NCBI GenBank assembly: GCA_932294295.1 | Contig: OW028574.1 | Span: 52,202,797 to 52,266,796, forward strand | DNA from: Alitta virens | Taxonomy: Eukaryota > Annelida > Polychaeta > Phyllodocida > Nereididae | Reading direction: 5' to 3' | DNA length: 64,000 bases | In this document: in pieces, positions 11,998 through 25,900 of the stretch | How the letters are laid out: every line of letters begins with the position of its first letter | Numbering within the stretch: position 1 is the stretch's first letter | The notes under the pieces: generated by a model | What the model saw: only the letters and a program-made list of their open reading frames with translations | Database searches by the model: none | Told to the model about the DNA's origin: nothing | Position numbers and translations under genes: made by a program

Positions 11998-12058
11998 CCC
12001 AAATAACATTCCAAATGAGGTAGAAACGACGCTGGCCCGATTTGGAATGCTGTCTGGG
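11998..12058. mobile_element. Family 1 MITE, minimal 61 bp copy
   Basis: cccaaataacattccaaatg at the left and cccgatttggaatgctgtct then ggg at the right enclose a core of about 20 bases. It shows the ends are the conserved part and the core is dispensable. Confidence 0.75.
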
Positions 12059-12881
12059 GTCAACAGGATTTTCAAGCACATGTAAAAAGTACCTTGTGGA
12101 AGTAAGGATTACATGTTTATAATCATAATGAATGACTAATGTCTTCGTATTTATAAAATAACAAAACTTTTCACCTTTTAGGCTATGCTAAGACATACTA
12201 TAAATGTGTAAATAATTTGTTAGCCAAGAACAGCTTCAGGACGCTTTTTTTTTGGGCACTGTCAAATTTTCTGAGATCTTAAAACACAAATTCAGTGCAC
12301 AAGGAAAGGAAGATATATCCTTAAAAGAAATAAAAGTTATCTAGGGAATCCTGTGGGCTTGCTGTCTCAAGTGGTGGTCACTTTGATCGGTCATTACTAT
12401 CACCTTTAGCAGCAGCTGTTTGATAAACCTCCTGGTTTATCGCCCAGGCCTCCAGGGCAGCATCAACAGCAAAGTCTTCCAGAAGATGTCCAGTTCACCG
12501 CTTGGTTCAAGCGGCATCATCTCAAGTGCTCTCTTATCAGACAGTGGCCTGACTTCATAAAGAGGAGTTTACATTTGTTTGGTACAACTTTATGCTTTGT
12601 TTGCATCTCTAATTCTCCAAATTGTAGGAGTTTAAGAGGGTTTAGGATATGTTTAGTGCCGTTGCACGATTTACTTACAGTAAACAACCATTCACATTCA
12701 CTTACAATAAACACTAGCACAACTAGGCCTATGTCAATCTGTCTTCAGACAGTGAAAGTCTTCTTGGCTAAAGATACTTTTCAGTGTCATGGATGATTAC
12801 CCAGCAGCTTTTGATTGATTGATTGACTGATTGACAACATCATGTGTCAATCATGTCTCTTTACTCTTAATGAATGCTTTC
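12059..12881. other. Unassigned DNA
   Basis: No gene or repeat recognised. Two opposing short ORFs at 12517-12796 lack any motif. Confidence 0.4.
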
Positions 12882-13051
12882 TTACAGCCAATTCTATTGA
12901 CTTGGAAACTAATCTCACAGAATTCGAAACTAAACACCAGATGACGTCATGTGAGTCCAGGAGTCTTACTGGTTGAGGGACTGTCCTAGCGAATGGAAGT
13001 CCTGGGTTGACATGACGTCCTCTGGCATTTGGTCTTTGAAACAGGCTGTAA
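12882..13051. mobile_element. Family 4 MITE (TTACAGCC ends)
   Basis: A 170 bp element with ttacagcc at the left and ggctgtaa at the right. The interior (gacttggaaact.atctcacagaatt.gaaact, cagatgacgtcatgt, tcctgggttgac, tgacgtcctctgg) is shared with 38545-38734 and partly, reversed, with 50353-50407. Non-coding. Confidence 0.8.
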
Positions 13052-14943
13052 TGAAAATCATTAATTTGAAACATAATAATATTGACTGATTCGTTCGATA
13101 AAAAACTTTGTCATCAAAACCTTCCTGGCAACTTAAGTAATATGGTGCAGAATCTGACAAAGCTGTCCTGTTTCTGCCTTTTAAGCTCTGAACTATATTT
13201 CTACTGCTCAAATTAAAAAATAGCCATAAAGATTTCTGAAATGTAAGCCATAGTAATATGTATAACTGATATATTACAGTGTACATTGAAACTTCGCCTT
13301 TGTGCAACTGTCTATAGTAAGAATACGCTTGGGTAAAAAATAATAGTGAGTTAGTCTTAAATATTGAGTTGGTCTTGTAGCAGATCCACTGTATTTGACT
13401 TATGACAGTGTCTTTTCAGTCTGCACTTTATTTCGTACATATCTTAACCGTGGAAATAGCTAATGAGCCTTAAACAAATGTACTGTAGAATTCCATATAA
13501 AATGTGTGTACCGTTGTAGAGCACTCTTGTTTTCATATTTTCATTAAGAAAATACAAGTTGTATATGAAATTCTGAAGCCAATGAGCAGCAAACAGTTCT
13601 TGGAGGAGCCTTTCCATGCATAATTTCACCATACATCTGCTTTCTTTTGCAACACAGATATGTTGGGCAGGCCCTGGAGAAATACTTCGTGTTCTATCAG
13701 CGTCAAGTTAATGCAATTTGAGATACTTTCCTCTTCCTAACAAGATTTTCCTGCCATAGAGTGCTCCTTCCTGTGATTATCCAATTGTAGACATTTTTAT
13801 GCCTTTTTGGAGCTAACCTGATTTGCCTAAACTTGGAGCAAAGTGTCATATGTTCCCATTGAAAGAAGTGCACGAGGTTAATAAAAGATTTCCACCACAT
13901 TTGCCGAAAAGGTTTTTTTTTTCTCCAATGACAATATTTCTGTTTGCAGAAAGTATTGGGAAAAGGTGTTTGACAAATGTGGCTGTAAATGTTCTTTTTC
14001 CAATCATAACTATGAAAAATAGAAGACTAGATACAAGATAATATATAGGTTGTCACCTTCAGACAAATGCATGCTGTTACTTGATGATTTATTTCTTCCA
14101 TTAACCCGGTTGGTAACTTCTATATTTCTTACTTTAATTATACCGTAATAGTTTTTAATGCAGCAAGTTATTCAGCTTCAGTAATTCCAATTACGCAGTT
14201 ATGTCATTATTCTTAGTCAAATGAATTTCATACATAGACCAGTCGCAGCTAGTCTACCAATTACTACTCTTGGCACCGTCAAATAGCTAATATATTTTAG
14301 GTGACATCTAATATTTCCAAAAGTCTAAATTAAGATCGAAAAAGTATCTAAAAATTTTCCGTTATGGGTTACATGTCACGTCGGCTCGTCGGCCCAACCT
14401 GACATGCAATCATGGGAAGAAACTGATAAGAAAAAATTATATTGATTTAATGTTTGACTTTTTATTGTCTTAATTAACATCTTATTTCCGATAAAGCCCT
14501 CTTTAAATACAGATTGGGAACAAGATCCTAATTAATGTTGATGATGCCTCAAGATCCACTTAAAATGATTAATTCAGACAATTTAAATTCAATGATCTGC
14601 CCTATTGATCGTTTTAGATTATCTCTGACATTCAACTAATTTCTGGATCACAGGGCAGTGTTGCACAGAGTGCCAAGACCAATTTAAATGGCAAATAGAT
14701 GATTTCGGGACAGCTAAAACGTCTTCCACGGCCATAATTAATTCACCAATTATCTTCGTTTCTGTTCACATTTCCAAAAGATGGTGGGAAAATTCGCTCA
14801 TTTTAAGTGATAACACCTGCAAATTTAAGGTCTTTAATTTTTGGTTTAAATACAAGAAAATAGTTTCAACAAAATAAATAGAGGCTCAACAAGGATTTGT
14901 TGGCCACCTAACATTTTAAAATCAACAAGAATCTTGTCATTAG
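13052..14943. other. Unassigned DNA with homeodomain-like ATTA words
   Basis: No gene recognised. The part 14450-14770 is relatively complex and rich in TAATTA/ATTAAT words (taattaac, cctaattaatg, ataattaattcacc). It might hold regulatory sequence, but nothing here proves it. Confidence 0.35.
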
Positions 14944-15046
14944 CCCCCCCCCCCCCCCCCTCATGGGTGCAAAATGCATTGGACTTTTAATTCAAGTTGG
15001 CCAAAATAGTTTTAACACTGAAGTTTTCGTAGAGCAGGGCTCAATC

Positions 15047-15154
15047 GGTCAGTTAGTCAGTCAGTCAGTCAGTCAGAGGTCAGTCAGAGAGATAGATAGA
15101 TAGATAGATAGATTGATTGATAGATTGATAGATAGATAGATAGATAGATAGATA
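15047..15154. repeat. AGTC then GATA compound microsatellite
   Basis: A (gtca)n run followed directly by (gata)n with gattgatt interruptions. It is the same AGTC motif as at the start of the window. Confidence 0.9.
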
Positions 15155-18100
15155 CAACATAGAAGTACAATATGCATATAGCTGCACTTGTCTGTATGGG
15201 ATTTGGTGTATATGAAACAGTCTCATGAGAAGAAAGTTAGGAGACCACACAGGAAGACTCTTTCTTCCAGGGAACTGATCATGCAGAAAACAAGGCAATC
15301 ATGACACTCCTGCATGGTGCATGGGCTCAATAGCTACACAACAGCCCTCTGCTTCTCTTCTACTTGTCTTGTTCTGCTTCTTGTATTGGTTGACGGACAA
15401 AAGGAGGATACCAACATTCTTGTAATGGCCGCCATTGTTGCAGCGATGCCTCCAGTTGCTGAGGCAGATAAGCCATTCTCATCTATCCGTTCCCCTGACA
15501 TCTTTTGGGGATAAGAAAGGAACAGAGACTGAGAGGCATTTTCCCATCCTCTGCCTCCTTGGCTTAGATGCTGTGCACAGCAATTAATTAGTGCCACCAG
15601 CCAGAATAGGCTACAGGCCCTCGGGGATGGCAAGGCCCCTGATTGGTGTAAGGAGAATGAAATTATGGAATTTAAGGCATCGTAACTTCAAAGAGATAAG
15701 CATGAATGAACGGTGTAATCTGGCCTCTAATGAGAAAATTTCCAGGAGCAGAACAAGCCAGAGAAAAAACGTAATAAAAATTGGACCTTGGGGTATTCAT
15801 TCTATTCGTTCATAGCTCTTGTCAAAGTTTTGTGATTTCAGTACACTGAAAATCAATTTTATTTTTTTATATTAAAATGTCTATAAAGAATATAAGACAA
15901 AGTTTTGAAAATTGACGACGGTCCCTATAGTCGTTTTTGGTTAACATTTTAGTAATTTTACCCAGCATATTAGCCAGTCTTAGGACTATTAGTCGTCCCA
16001 AAAACCATCAAATATAGCCAAGGTCTTCGTCACGAAGATTTATAGTACAGAATATTTGGAGGTCTGCCTGTGTCAGTGTATAGCAGTGTATAGCAAGCTT
16101 GTGCTTCATTCCTTTCTTTTTACCAAGGCTTATGGGATTTGTAAGCCATTATACCAAACAAATACACCATAATGTGACAAGACCAAGTCATTCGCAGTGG
16201 TTTTATGATTCAGTGAACTCCGTTTACGAAACAGAATGCGACGCAGAGGTGTCCAAGGGTTTCCTTTAATTTCAACAAATATCAACTCAAAAGTGGATAG
16301 ATTATTTAATATTTCCAATATTGAATCCGGCTCTAAGGGACCTCATGGTGAATTACTGAAGTTGCTACTACCCACAATGAACGCCTTTTTGACTCAGAGC
16401 TCAGCTATTTCATGTTGCCTGGAACCAAGTTGGTCAGTCATAGTCAATCAAGTGTTTTGACTGTAAGTCAGATTAGATTTAGATTTAGTTCAATTTACTG
16501 TCCTGATTATACAAGCAAATACATGGCACTGATGATATAGAAAGATGCAATTATGATGGAGCAAGTGCTGGAGCTTAGAAGGGGCCACCATAATGACATA
16601 CATGTCCATGACTGGCTATTTCATTCGATAACATTGACTATCTTGCCAAGGTGTTAGTCAAACAATTGCTAGCAAGGGCTAGAGATTAGAAGAACACTCT
16701 AAAACCATCAAAATGAGAAAAAGATACTCTAAAACCATCAAAATTTCAGAATGTAGTAAAACGTAAATGATAAAATGGGAAGTTAGTTAAAAAAATGTTC
16801 GTCAAGGTGTCTGAAAAGTTAGCTGCTATGACTAACAGTTTATTAAGAGAGATTTCCATTGTACAGCGTCAGACACTTCAAGGGAGACACCATTGTGTCC
16901 CTGTCTCGTTTGGTGTGTTGCTCTCTTGTTGTCTGGTGATCTTACAAACCCAGGAGAACTGAATGGCATTCTCAATACTATTATTAACATGTTAACATGG
17001 GGAGAAGGGCTTCACCTCAGTCTCATCCTCCTTAAGTTGATGGACAGGCGTTTTAAGGCCCAGGAGGAGGCCTCAGATTGATGCATCGCTTGCATGTATA
17101 CATTGACATGATGATGTTATGATCCAAATGGGACGAAATGTCTGGAGGGCGAATAGTCTGGAGGATGAAATGACTGTCTGCGTGTGGGGCGAAATGGTTA
17201 AGCAAACGATGGGTGGTGAAGAGTTCATTCTTATGAAGTTCTCCCACAATGCTTCGCCAACACTCGGCCCCTCACTTCGAGTGGGTTTTTTGCAACTTAA
17301 AATATTGCCATAGACTCTTCAGAAATGGATAATTACATGGAGGTTTCCTATGAATGGAGGGTTCTGTGGAGTTTCTTTGCTCTATAAGACCTGTCTGAAG
17401 GGGGACTCCTTTGGCCCCTTCCCAGACTTTCTATAGATCTTGATTTAAGACTACACAAAGAGGACTTTATCTATTCATAAAATCGTTGAGCAGGGCGATC
17501 AGCTCATGGCGGCCATCTTGTAACGACATTAATTGCCTTAATAGAATTGCCAAGAGCCTGTCTTGCTTTCTATCATCCGTTTGAAGTCGTTCCTCAGGCC
17601 GCTCCTGCCTCGAGTTGATGTAGGGGGCCACCGTGACCTCATGATATACACAAAAATTCACTGAATATGAATGTCGTTCATCATAAGGCGGCCGGGACGT
17701 GGGTGAGAATTCTAATGTGGCCAAAGTGCCAAAGGAAAAAGGAAATAACCCAGCATAAGTCAAAACAAAAGCCCATAAAACAGTTGACAGAGACAGTTGC
17801 TCCTACTTCCGCCCCGATTAAACATTCGCTTTAAATGCACATGCAGGCATCTCGCCCCTTTTGAATTTCGTCCCAACAACAACATCGATACATATCTAAA
17901 GAACCTTGTCTGGGCTTGTTTATTTTTATTTATGAGTTCTTCATTTTCATCAAACATTAACATGAACATGAAATCTTGTGTATTTTCCGTATATGGATGG
18001 GTAGCCACAAAAGAGAGATAAATGGCGTAACTACATAAAAATACATGTGGATAAAAATAAGTGTAGCTCTGTTATGTGCTGTAATTGCTAAATTACACGT

Positions 18101-18185
18101 TTATAACTTAATAACAGTGTGACGCCCATTAATAAACTCTTTTAATCACATCAAATAACAAAAAACCATGGCACGTGGGGATATT
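15155..18185. other. Unassigned DNA
   Basis: No gene supported. An ORF at 15314-15514 has a hydrophobic TCLVLLLVLV stretch resembling a signal peptide, but there is no splice or family support. A 19 bp direct duplication (actctaaaaccatcaaaat) lies at about 16696 and 16726. The segment 17460-17760 is less AT-rich and of mixed complexity. Confidence 0.35.
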
Positions 18186-18262
18186 AAATACAGTGGAACC
18201 ACACTGTGTAGACTGTCCTAATACTAAAGCCACCTCAATGTTAAGACCATTCCACTATCATT
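18186..18262. mobile_element. Family 3 left-end fragment
   Basis: acagtggaaccacactgtg...ctaaagccacctcaatgttaagacc is a Family 3 left end. No right end follows; instead a TTAC/ACTGTAA-rich stretch begins at 18285. Confidence 0.45.
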
Positions 18263-18284
18263 ATAACTACAAAAATTCCCGAAT

Positions 18285-18460
18285 TTACACTGCAAAACGT
18301 TGCTGCAATATTTACAGCAACTTACTGTAAAAATCACTGTACAAATACAAGTTCATTTTGTTACCACGAAAGGTAGAGGATTTTACAGGGTAGCTGTTAC
18401 TGTAGTTTTTACTGTAGGTTACTGAGATTATTACATACAGTGGTTACCCAGAGTGTAATG
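18285..18460. mobile_element. ACTGTAA-rich element, relative of Family 6
   Basis: Begins tacactgcaaaacg and contains repeated ttactgta / actgtagttttta words, as in 19358-19928. Its right boundary is unclear. Confidence 0.4.
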
Positions 18461-19265
18461 GCTTCTATAAATTTACCAAATTTTGTGAAATGTCTTCAAG
18501 TAAGACCTGCTACAGTTTGTTGGTGTGTTGCTCTTGTTCACTTTCTTCTAGTATCCTTCTACACCTTTGGTGACACTTGTCGCTGTTGCAAATATTGTTT
18601 ATTTTCCTAGAATTGCCACTAAATTGGTCGACTGGTTGTCTATGTCTGCACTTCATTGGTAGAGCCTTCCTTCTCTTATATGGTGCCTCAGAGCCTAATG
18701 GCAGCTATATATAGTGACTATAGCATCCCATTTGCAAGTGTTGTATGAAAGTTCCATAACTTTCCTTTCCTGACTGCACATATAATAGCATAGAGTGGAG
18801 TGGAGGGGGTGCATGACCACAGATGAATTGCTCGAGTGTTGCATGGTCCGGGACCCTGCTCACCCCTCGTGGCTTTGGCCCTTGCATTATGCAAGGCTGT
18901 AATCCCCGGGGCTGAGAAATCACCCCCGCATTCTCTGCTCCCCTCTCCCCACCAGCCGTCCAACACTCTGAATATCAATAAGGTCCTATTGCTTTGGTCC
19001 TCTCCTCGGTGATCTTTGTGAGAGGTGACCACAGGAACTGAGCCGCTACAGGAGTTTAAACAAGAGGATGTGACAAGGTTGGTTGGTGTGACAGTGTATG
19101 GTTCAAAGTTTTTTTAGCATCAAAAACCTAACTAAAGTGTCAAGGGGCCTGGAGGCCAGATTGGAACAGAAAAACATCTTAGGCAGGTATGACCACAGAA
19201 CCAACTGAATGGAATACTTTTATTGCGGGGAAAAAAATGCAGTAAAACACTTCATGAAGCAATGG

Positions 19266-19297
19266 CTCAACTTACCCTGCTCATAAGGTAAGTTGAG
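19266..19297. repeat. Short hairpin, 11 bp stem
   Basis: ctcaacttacc and ggtaagttgag form a perfect stem around a 10-base loop. Related ctcaacttac / ggtaagtt words recur to about 19345. Confidence 0.6.
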
Positions 19298-19357
19298 TCA
19301 GTGAGAGGGGTAATATGAGCCACTGAGGTGTTCACATGGGGTAAGTTTAGATAGGTT

Positions 19358-19928
19358 TACACTGTAATGAGTTTCCGTAGTTGTCTTGCAATTTAACCGT
19401 TAAAAATACTGTTAATTTGGCATTCAGCCTGCTACCGTAAATATTTTATGGCAAGATGTCGCGAATGTACCCTACGGCATAATACTATAAAATCTATAGC
19501 TAAGGCAAAGAAAATGGCATTCTACTACACCAAATCCACCATACAGCAAATGTTACAGCATATTTTACCGGACTATACCGTAAAACTACTCTACACCATG
19601 ATAACATAGCATTTTAGTTGTTTTACTGTAAGTTACAATCAAGATACCATAAATTTACAGTAGATGGCCCAACATTAGGTTATTTTAGGGGCTCATCGGT
19701 AGGGCCAACATGAAAGTACAACAGTAGTTCACGGTAAGGTGCTGTTTGTATGATTTTACGGTAGTGATCATCACAATTTAACAGATGCATGTGCTGTAAA
19801 TTTTACGGTAACCATCTGTTCGTTCTATATACGGTAGACCAACTCGTTAGCGTAATTTTTGTGACAAAATACTGTGCATAAATTCGCTTAATACCGTAAT
19901 AAGCACATGAAATATTTTACACAGTGTA
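19358..19928. mobile_element. Family 6 element rich in TTACGGTA words
   Basis: A 571 bp stretch framed by tacactgt and acagtgta. It carries about ten copies of TTTACGGTA / TACCGTAAA or one-base variants on both strands (for example near 19435, 19570, 19585, 19735, 19755, 19805, 19830, 19893). The dense short inverted words are typical of a foldback-type non-autonomous element. No ORF. Confidence 0.6.
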
Positions 19929-20564
19929 TATATTGCTGTAAAAACTCATATCTAAATATGACATAATATAGAAAAACCTTTCAATTTATAATACAGTCAT
20001 GTAAATCTAGTTGGGGGTGTATAGGCAGTGATAAACCATATTTGAGAATACCTGGAACTGTGCAAAATTGATTTTCACATTCAGAAAGGGAACAATCCAT
20101 CCAATTATGCATAATATTGATTAATAACCTTGAATTTGTATATTGAGATAATAATCGTTATATTATAACGAACAACAGGTAAAAGCCAAATGTCTGAAAT
20201 TTCTTAGGGTCGTTTTTGCAATAAAGACAAAAAGTTCTTTTCATATATGCTGATTATATCTATACCAATTTATACGTATATATATATATATATATAATTG
20301 TCATTTTGGAAACCTTGATTAACAAATCCATATATTATGAGGAATTTCTATGCCATAAATGGGCGATATCACTCTATCTATAAATCTGTCGGGTGAATTT
20401 TCTTACCAAGGCTTAATTTCCATCGATTTGTAATATTGATGGTTTTTAATCACACGAATGCTTGACAAGAGGCTTCAATTAAACTCGACAGCTGGGCATT
20501 AAAGCTGTGCATTCCAGTTGTCAGCTGTCCTTGAAGGTTCTTTATCCTCCCTCCCAACTCTGCA
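19929..20564. other. Unassigned AT-rich DNA with a (TA)n run
   Basis: A TA microsatellite is at 20278-20297. Otherwise nothing recognised. Confidence 0.5.
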
Positions 20565-20745
20565 GAGCTGCCCAGTTTTTGCTGCCCAGTTTTTTGCTGC
20601 CCAGTCTGTGCTGCTCAGATTCGGTTGGAGTTTGTCTTTGGGATCAGCGCGGAGTGTGAGAAGTTTATGGGTGATTGGATCCAATCCGATTGCCCTGATA
20701 ACCCTGGGCTGCTGCTGCTGCTGCTGCTGCCGCTGCGGATGCTGC
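20565..20745. repeat. GCTGCCCAGTTTTT repeat and (CTG)n microsatellite
   Basis: Four imperfect copies of gctgcccagttttt at 20565-20620, then a (gct)n run at 20708-20740. The runs of Cys, Ala or Gln in the overlapping ORFs come only from this repeat. Confidence 0.75.
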
Positions 20746-22875
20746 AGGATGATGCTTAAGATCAGACACCAGCTTCCCCCCTTCTGATCTGCATCGCATA
20801 CTGATCGCTTCAGTCTGAATGGGAGGAGTTTTGAGCATTTCACTGCTCTTTTGTAAAGAGACACGCCAAAAAAACACATTGGACTTCATGCAAATAAATA
20901 TATTATGGCATGGCATAATCTGCAAATTGCAGTGGTGCATATATTAAAATTATATCATTTCTGATATATTTTGGAATCATAGCCATATATGTACAAAACA
21001 CATATCACTTACTCTATGATGTCAACCATAGTATCATAATATCAACCAGGTGGTCCTTGGGGGCCTGTTTGTTTAACCCCCCCCCCCTTCCAAATAAAAT
21101 TTTAAACTCCATAGAAAGTAATAGCAAAAAGGTCATTCAAGACGTCTTCCCATCCTAAAAAAGTGTCGCTGCCCACACACATTTGAAACCTCTAGAAAAC
21201 CCTGTATATCTTATTAATAAGTTGGTGTGGTCAGCACAAAAAGATGGATGCTTCAATTTCTAGATAGCATACTCAGTAAGCAGACATCATTCGTCACGCT
21301 GTTTCTTGTGGGAGTACAAGTAATGGCTAAGTCTCTATGTTTGCGTCTAGTCTCTTAATGCTGCAGTAGTCAGTCTAGTGACCAATGGGTCTGCCATGTC
21401 CCTTGGGTGTATGCTTGCAGCAGACTTCATTCCAGTCACTTTCAACCTGCCCACCATCATGAGCTGCATCCTTCCCAACAGTTGATGAGGATGAAATGAG
21501 TTTATATAGAGCTTCTTCTGGACCTGCAACAGGGGCTGATACAGCCTGATGCTGCTCTTGTAGATGGGTGTGGCAATGGACCGGTTTGGACATGCCTGAC
21601 ACTCTGCTGCTAAAAATTACAATTCTAAAGTTTGTCTGAACAAGGCGATGTAAATTCGATCAAAAAAATTGCTATATTCTCCATTGTAATTTCTGCTGCT
21701 TCTCTTTGACAATAACAAATTACCATAATGACGAGATAATGGCAAAAAATTATCATTGCAAAGATGGGAAACCTGAAGATAATTTGTACATATAGGGGTT
21801 TTAATGGGTTGGACAGTTGGGGTTTGACAGTTTGGTAACATATATATTTTGTGCTTCTTCATGACATATATGTTAAAGTTAGACTAAAAAAGACGAGTGG
21901 CCATTTATTTTGATTTATACTATGGTAAAAGCTTATTAACTTGTTAGTAAAATGACTAATGTATCTTTGATGTTCAGTCATTCTAGACACTATTAAATAG
22001 CTACTTCAATATCTTCAGTCGAAACTTTCAGTTTACAAGGAAAACGTGTACTGCACGTTGGCATAGAGTAGCCAGTGGTCAGCTGCAACGTCCTGTTCAG
22101 TGTGGTCAGCTATGTGTGCAAGCAGATGTAAGAGCAAGCCTTGACCTTTGAAGAGTGTCCGAGCAATGGACATCTCTGGGAATTGCACATCTTAGGCGCC
22201 CAATTGGATGTCTGCTGGGACATCTATAGCACAAGACAAAACGGCTCTAAACCATTTCGCCCAAGTGGTCCTTTGGGGGACATAATGGAGAAGGGGTAAC
22301 CTGCTGAATGAAGTGATTGGTCAGACGTATTGATCATGCAATTCATGGCTGCAGAGAGTCCAACGCAGACTTATGGGACTCCTCTCTGGCCAGATTAAGC
22401 TTGATTCAGCCAAATAAGTACAGCTCAGACTCGCAGACACCCCATTGCATGCTGCAGTCAAGTCATATCCCCCACTCAAGTGGCTTTTAGGCAAAATTGT
22501 GCCAATCTAGTTTGATGCTCTCGTAATGCTTGTCATGCTTCATACCAGACTGGTATAGTGGAAAAAGCCTATTCATGGTGCCTCGAAGTTATGATGAAAG
22601 TATGGGACGATAAATTATGTTGCGCACATTGTGGCTGTGCAGGCAGGCAACGAGAATCGGGTACTTTTTGTTGTTTTGAAAGCTTTCATAATTGGGCAGT
22701 GACTCATTGTCAATGACGTTGGATAGGTACAACAAAGGCTGCACGCTTTCTTCCAATTCCGAAACTTTATTCAGGAATTGTCGGCACATGGAACAAATGA
22801 ATGATCAAGTTATACAGTGTATGTAGGAAGTCATTTTATCAACATGCAGACAAATTACTAATCCTAATTTGTATG
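20746..22875. other. Unassigned DNA
   Basis: No gene or defined element. A C run is at 21079-21088. The 22030-22560 part is less AT-rich and could be an old repeat, but I could not match it elsewhere in the window. Confidence 0.35.
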
Positions 22876-22940
22876 TGTAACTCACTGGGTAGTCTAGTGG
22901 TTCAGGCATTGGATGCAGCAAAACGCAAAAGTTGAAAAAG
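22876..22940 (+). repeat. Possible tRNA-like SINE head
   Basis: actcactgggtagtctagtggttcaggcattgg resembles a tRNA D-arm/A-box region (gtagtctagtgg). No B-box of quality follows, so this is tentative. Confidence 0.25.
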
Positions 22941-25900
22941 TCTAAAATGTTAGCTGTTTTGACTGGTCTTATATTGTACCACTCACCAGTGAAATTTAGA
23001 ATTATGTACGCCATTGTACAAAACCTCATGTACAACAGTAATGAGAAATGTCACAATTTTTCCATAAATTGTAATCAATGAAAAATGGAAAATAACACAT
23101 TAACAATAAAAATATTTGAGTTCAGTGGTATAAAATAATTACACAATGGTTACATTGTGCCAGGAGACATGAAATATATACACCCTCAAATGTTATGTAC
23201 AGGCTATCGGCCTCGTTGTACATAAACATTTTCTAGCTTATTTATAATATCTGATGAGACAGGTCTCACGATCCTAGTCTCTATAAGATTATTCTATTGG
23301 TGTGGAGTCAGACTTTGTCGTTTATGATAGACTAGACTATGAATTGGATCAATTCACCCAAAGATAGTTCCTGATTAGGCATTGTCTCTGATTGCGTCAT
23401 TGTGGCAGTGTGGCTGATAGTGGTTACTGTTCAAGTCTGTAAAAAATGTGTGATATATATCCAAGTAGCCTGTTACTTATTAGGGCTGTGAAATAAGTCA
23501 CTTTTTGAAAGCGTCACATTCGAAAAACCTTTGACAAAAACAGGAGCAGTTCAGGATAAACATATTGGAGCATGCTGTTTTGTGATGTTCTCCTGGGAGA
23601 TATACATTTCAGTGAATAAGGGGGAGGACTGAAGTCTTGCAACATTCCCAAGTATTTTAAGACATTCCAAAACGTGGCTTTCCTAGTTTCCTTGTCTCGT
23701 CTTTTTCTCTTTTTGGCTTTTTTATGTGTTTTCATTTCACTAGGTGGATGTTTGTGTTGAAGAACAGGGGTGAGGATGCAGGGCAATGTATGCAGAGGGT
23801 TAAGTGCCCCCATTACTTTATATTGTACCCTTTTACATTGATGGGGTTGTTTGTTGCTTGTTGATCATTTGGGGTGAGATCAAAGGGTCCTTAACATCTC
23901 ATGGGGCAGTCATGGGGCAGTTTGATGGGGTAACAAAAAGAAAGGGATCAAATTGTCTTGAGATCCTGTCCATTTTGTTTTTCTACCCTCAGGGTGATAT
24001 ATTCTTTTTGAATTGAATCCCTCATGCATATATGCAGGAACAGGGGCTCGGGGGACCTTTTTCAATTATTGGTGTCAATAAACTGCTGGAGGTGGGCGCT
24101 TAGGGGCGCTTTGGCCTTTTCATTCACATCATTCACTGGTAATTGAGGAGTTCTCCCCCATAAGCAGCCCCTCTCCTCTGAGTCCACTCTCGCATTTATG
24201 CCACAATTTGTCACTCGCGTTTAAAGTGAAACAGCCAAATGAAACAGTGAAACATTCAAGTGAAACGGTCAAGTGAGACTCCACTCCGAAATCACCTTTT
24301 AGGTAGTTAGTATACGTGCGTCAGAGAAGTTAACTTTTAAGAACATTTCTATAAACTTTTTTTTTTACACATTTGGAGTAATATTAATCATACTTACTGT
24401 GAATAGAATTTATTTATACTGACCCCATAGCTATTGTTGACTAAATTTAATTGGTCATACTGACTGGTGAGTAATTTATTGGAACTAGGGCTATATAAGT
24501 TATTAACATTATTATTAAGATGGACAATCTACTTTATCAGGAACATGAGACTTTTACATGACATTAACAAGGCCTAAACTCGTCAGGTGAATCTGACTAA
24601 CTTTTTAGCTAAGAATGGCTAAGAGAGATCTGTCATTCTGGAAACTATTATATTTTATAGTTAAGATCTTAGTCAAAAATATTTCCAATGTCCTGAGACG
24701 TTTTCGCTCTTGTGAATTTACAAAGAGATCCTCCCTCCAGCAAGCAGGTCTTGTGATAATGTCATTGCAATAGTCACTTGCCAAATGTTCATAGACCCTT
24801 AACCCTTGCTGTGGGGTGTATTTAAGCCACCCACAAAAGCAGCTGGTTCTCTGACGGCTTTTAAAAGCTTTTGTACAACATTTAAAAGCACCTTTGCTGT
24901 TTAAATAAGCAAACACTTGTGACTTTTCCTCTATGAAAATAGAAGTTTGATAATGCATTTCTGGTACTTTTCTAAACCATAAAATTGTAAAAATTATGAT
25001 TACGGTATTATGAATGTATATTATAAATTTTTCTTCCAAATTTATTGATAAATGTATGGACGATATACATCTATAAAAAAAATCTGCATGTAATATGAAA
25101 CATTATGAAACGGATACTATATTCCCTCACATGTTCGAAACACTGTGAGCTGCTTTTTAGTAAACATCCTGCAGCCTCTCACACGGACTATATTTTACTG
25201 CGGAACAATACAATGAGCCCATGCGTGAACAGCCAGCGAATTGAATTAAGGCAAATATCATAGTGCATGATAGGGCTGAGGTCAGAGGTCAACATTCTGT
25301 TCTGAAATCGTCTGGGTGGCCATGTATACAATCTGGTATCATTACATTTTGTCAGGGTGTATCACTCGACTAAACATTTAGCTCACTCTAGTCTAGTGCT
25401 GTGGAATTTAGCTTGAAAATGAAACATATAACATCACTGGGCATATCCTGTGTCACCATGGCTATTCACAAGTCTATACTGGTGCCCTGTAAATCTTACT
25501 AAACCCGTATTATGTGTCCCTTTCTCTTATTTTACTTTGTGATGTTTCCATGGCCCAGTCAACTTTCTTTTTTAGTTTGATGTTTAAAAAAACTTTAAGA
25601 GCACCATGGCTGACATGCGGGCCCAGAACATGAATAGATGTAGTACTTAACATGTCTCGCACTTTGCAGCGAATGTATAATTATCCTAATTTATCTATGT
25701 TCTCACCACACTTATTTGCTTTTTATCTTAGTCTTAATTTGGACGTACAGTCCCCCCTTGAAAGGTGGTAGTTAAGCCATCATAGACAAAATAAGCAACA
25801 TCATAATTCATGTTTATGTTGCAGTTACTGCGCCCAGATTACCTCACTGCTTACATGATTATGGCTCCATTGCAATCTCTAACACCTGTTTGGATTTCAG

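Noticed and set aside
15314..15514. ORF with a signal-peptide-like TCLVLLLVLV stretch, possible first exon of the ITIH-like gene
   Set aside because: No donor that keeps phase with exon A could be argued for, and it is 21 kb away; hydrophobic runs of this length occur by chance.
24605..25039. 144-codon minus-strand ORF
   Set aside because: No recognisable domain, AT-rich, no splice or promoter context; chance length is plausible in this much sequence.
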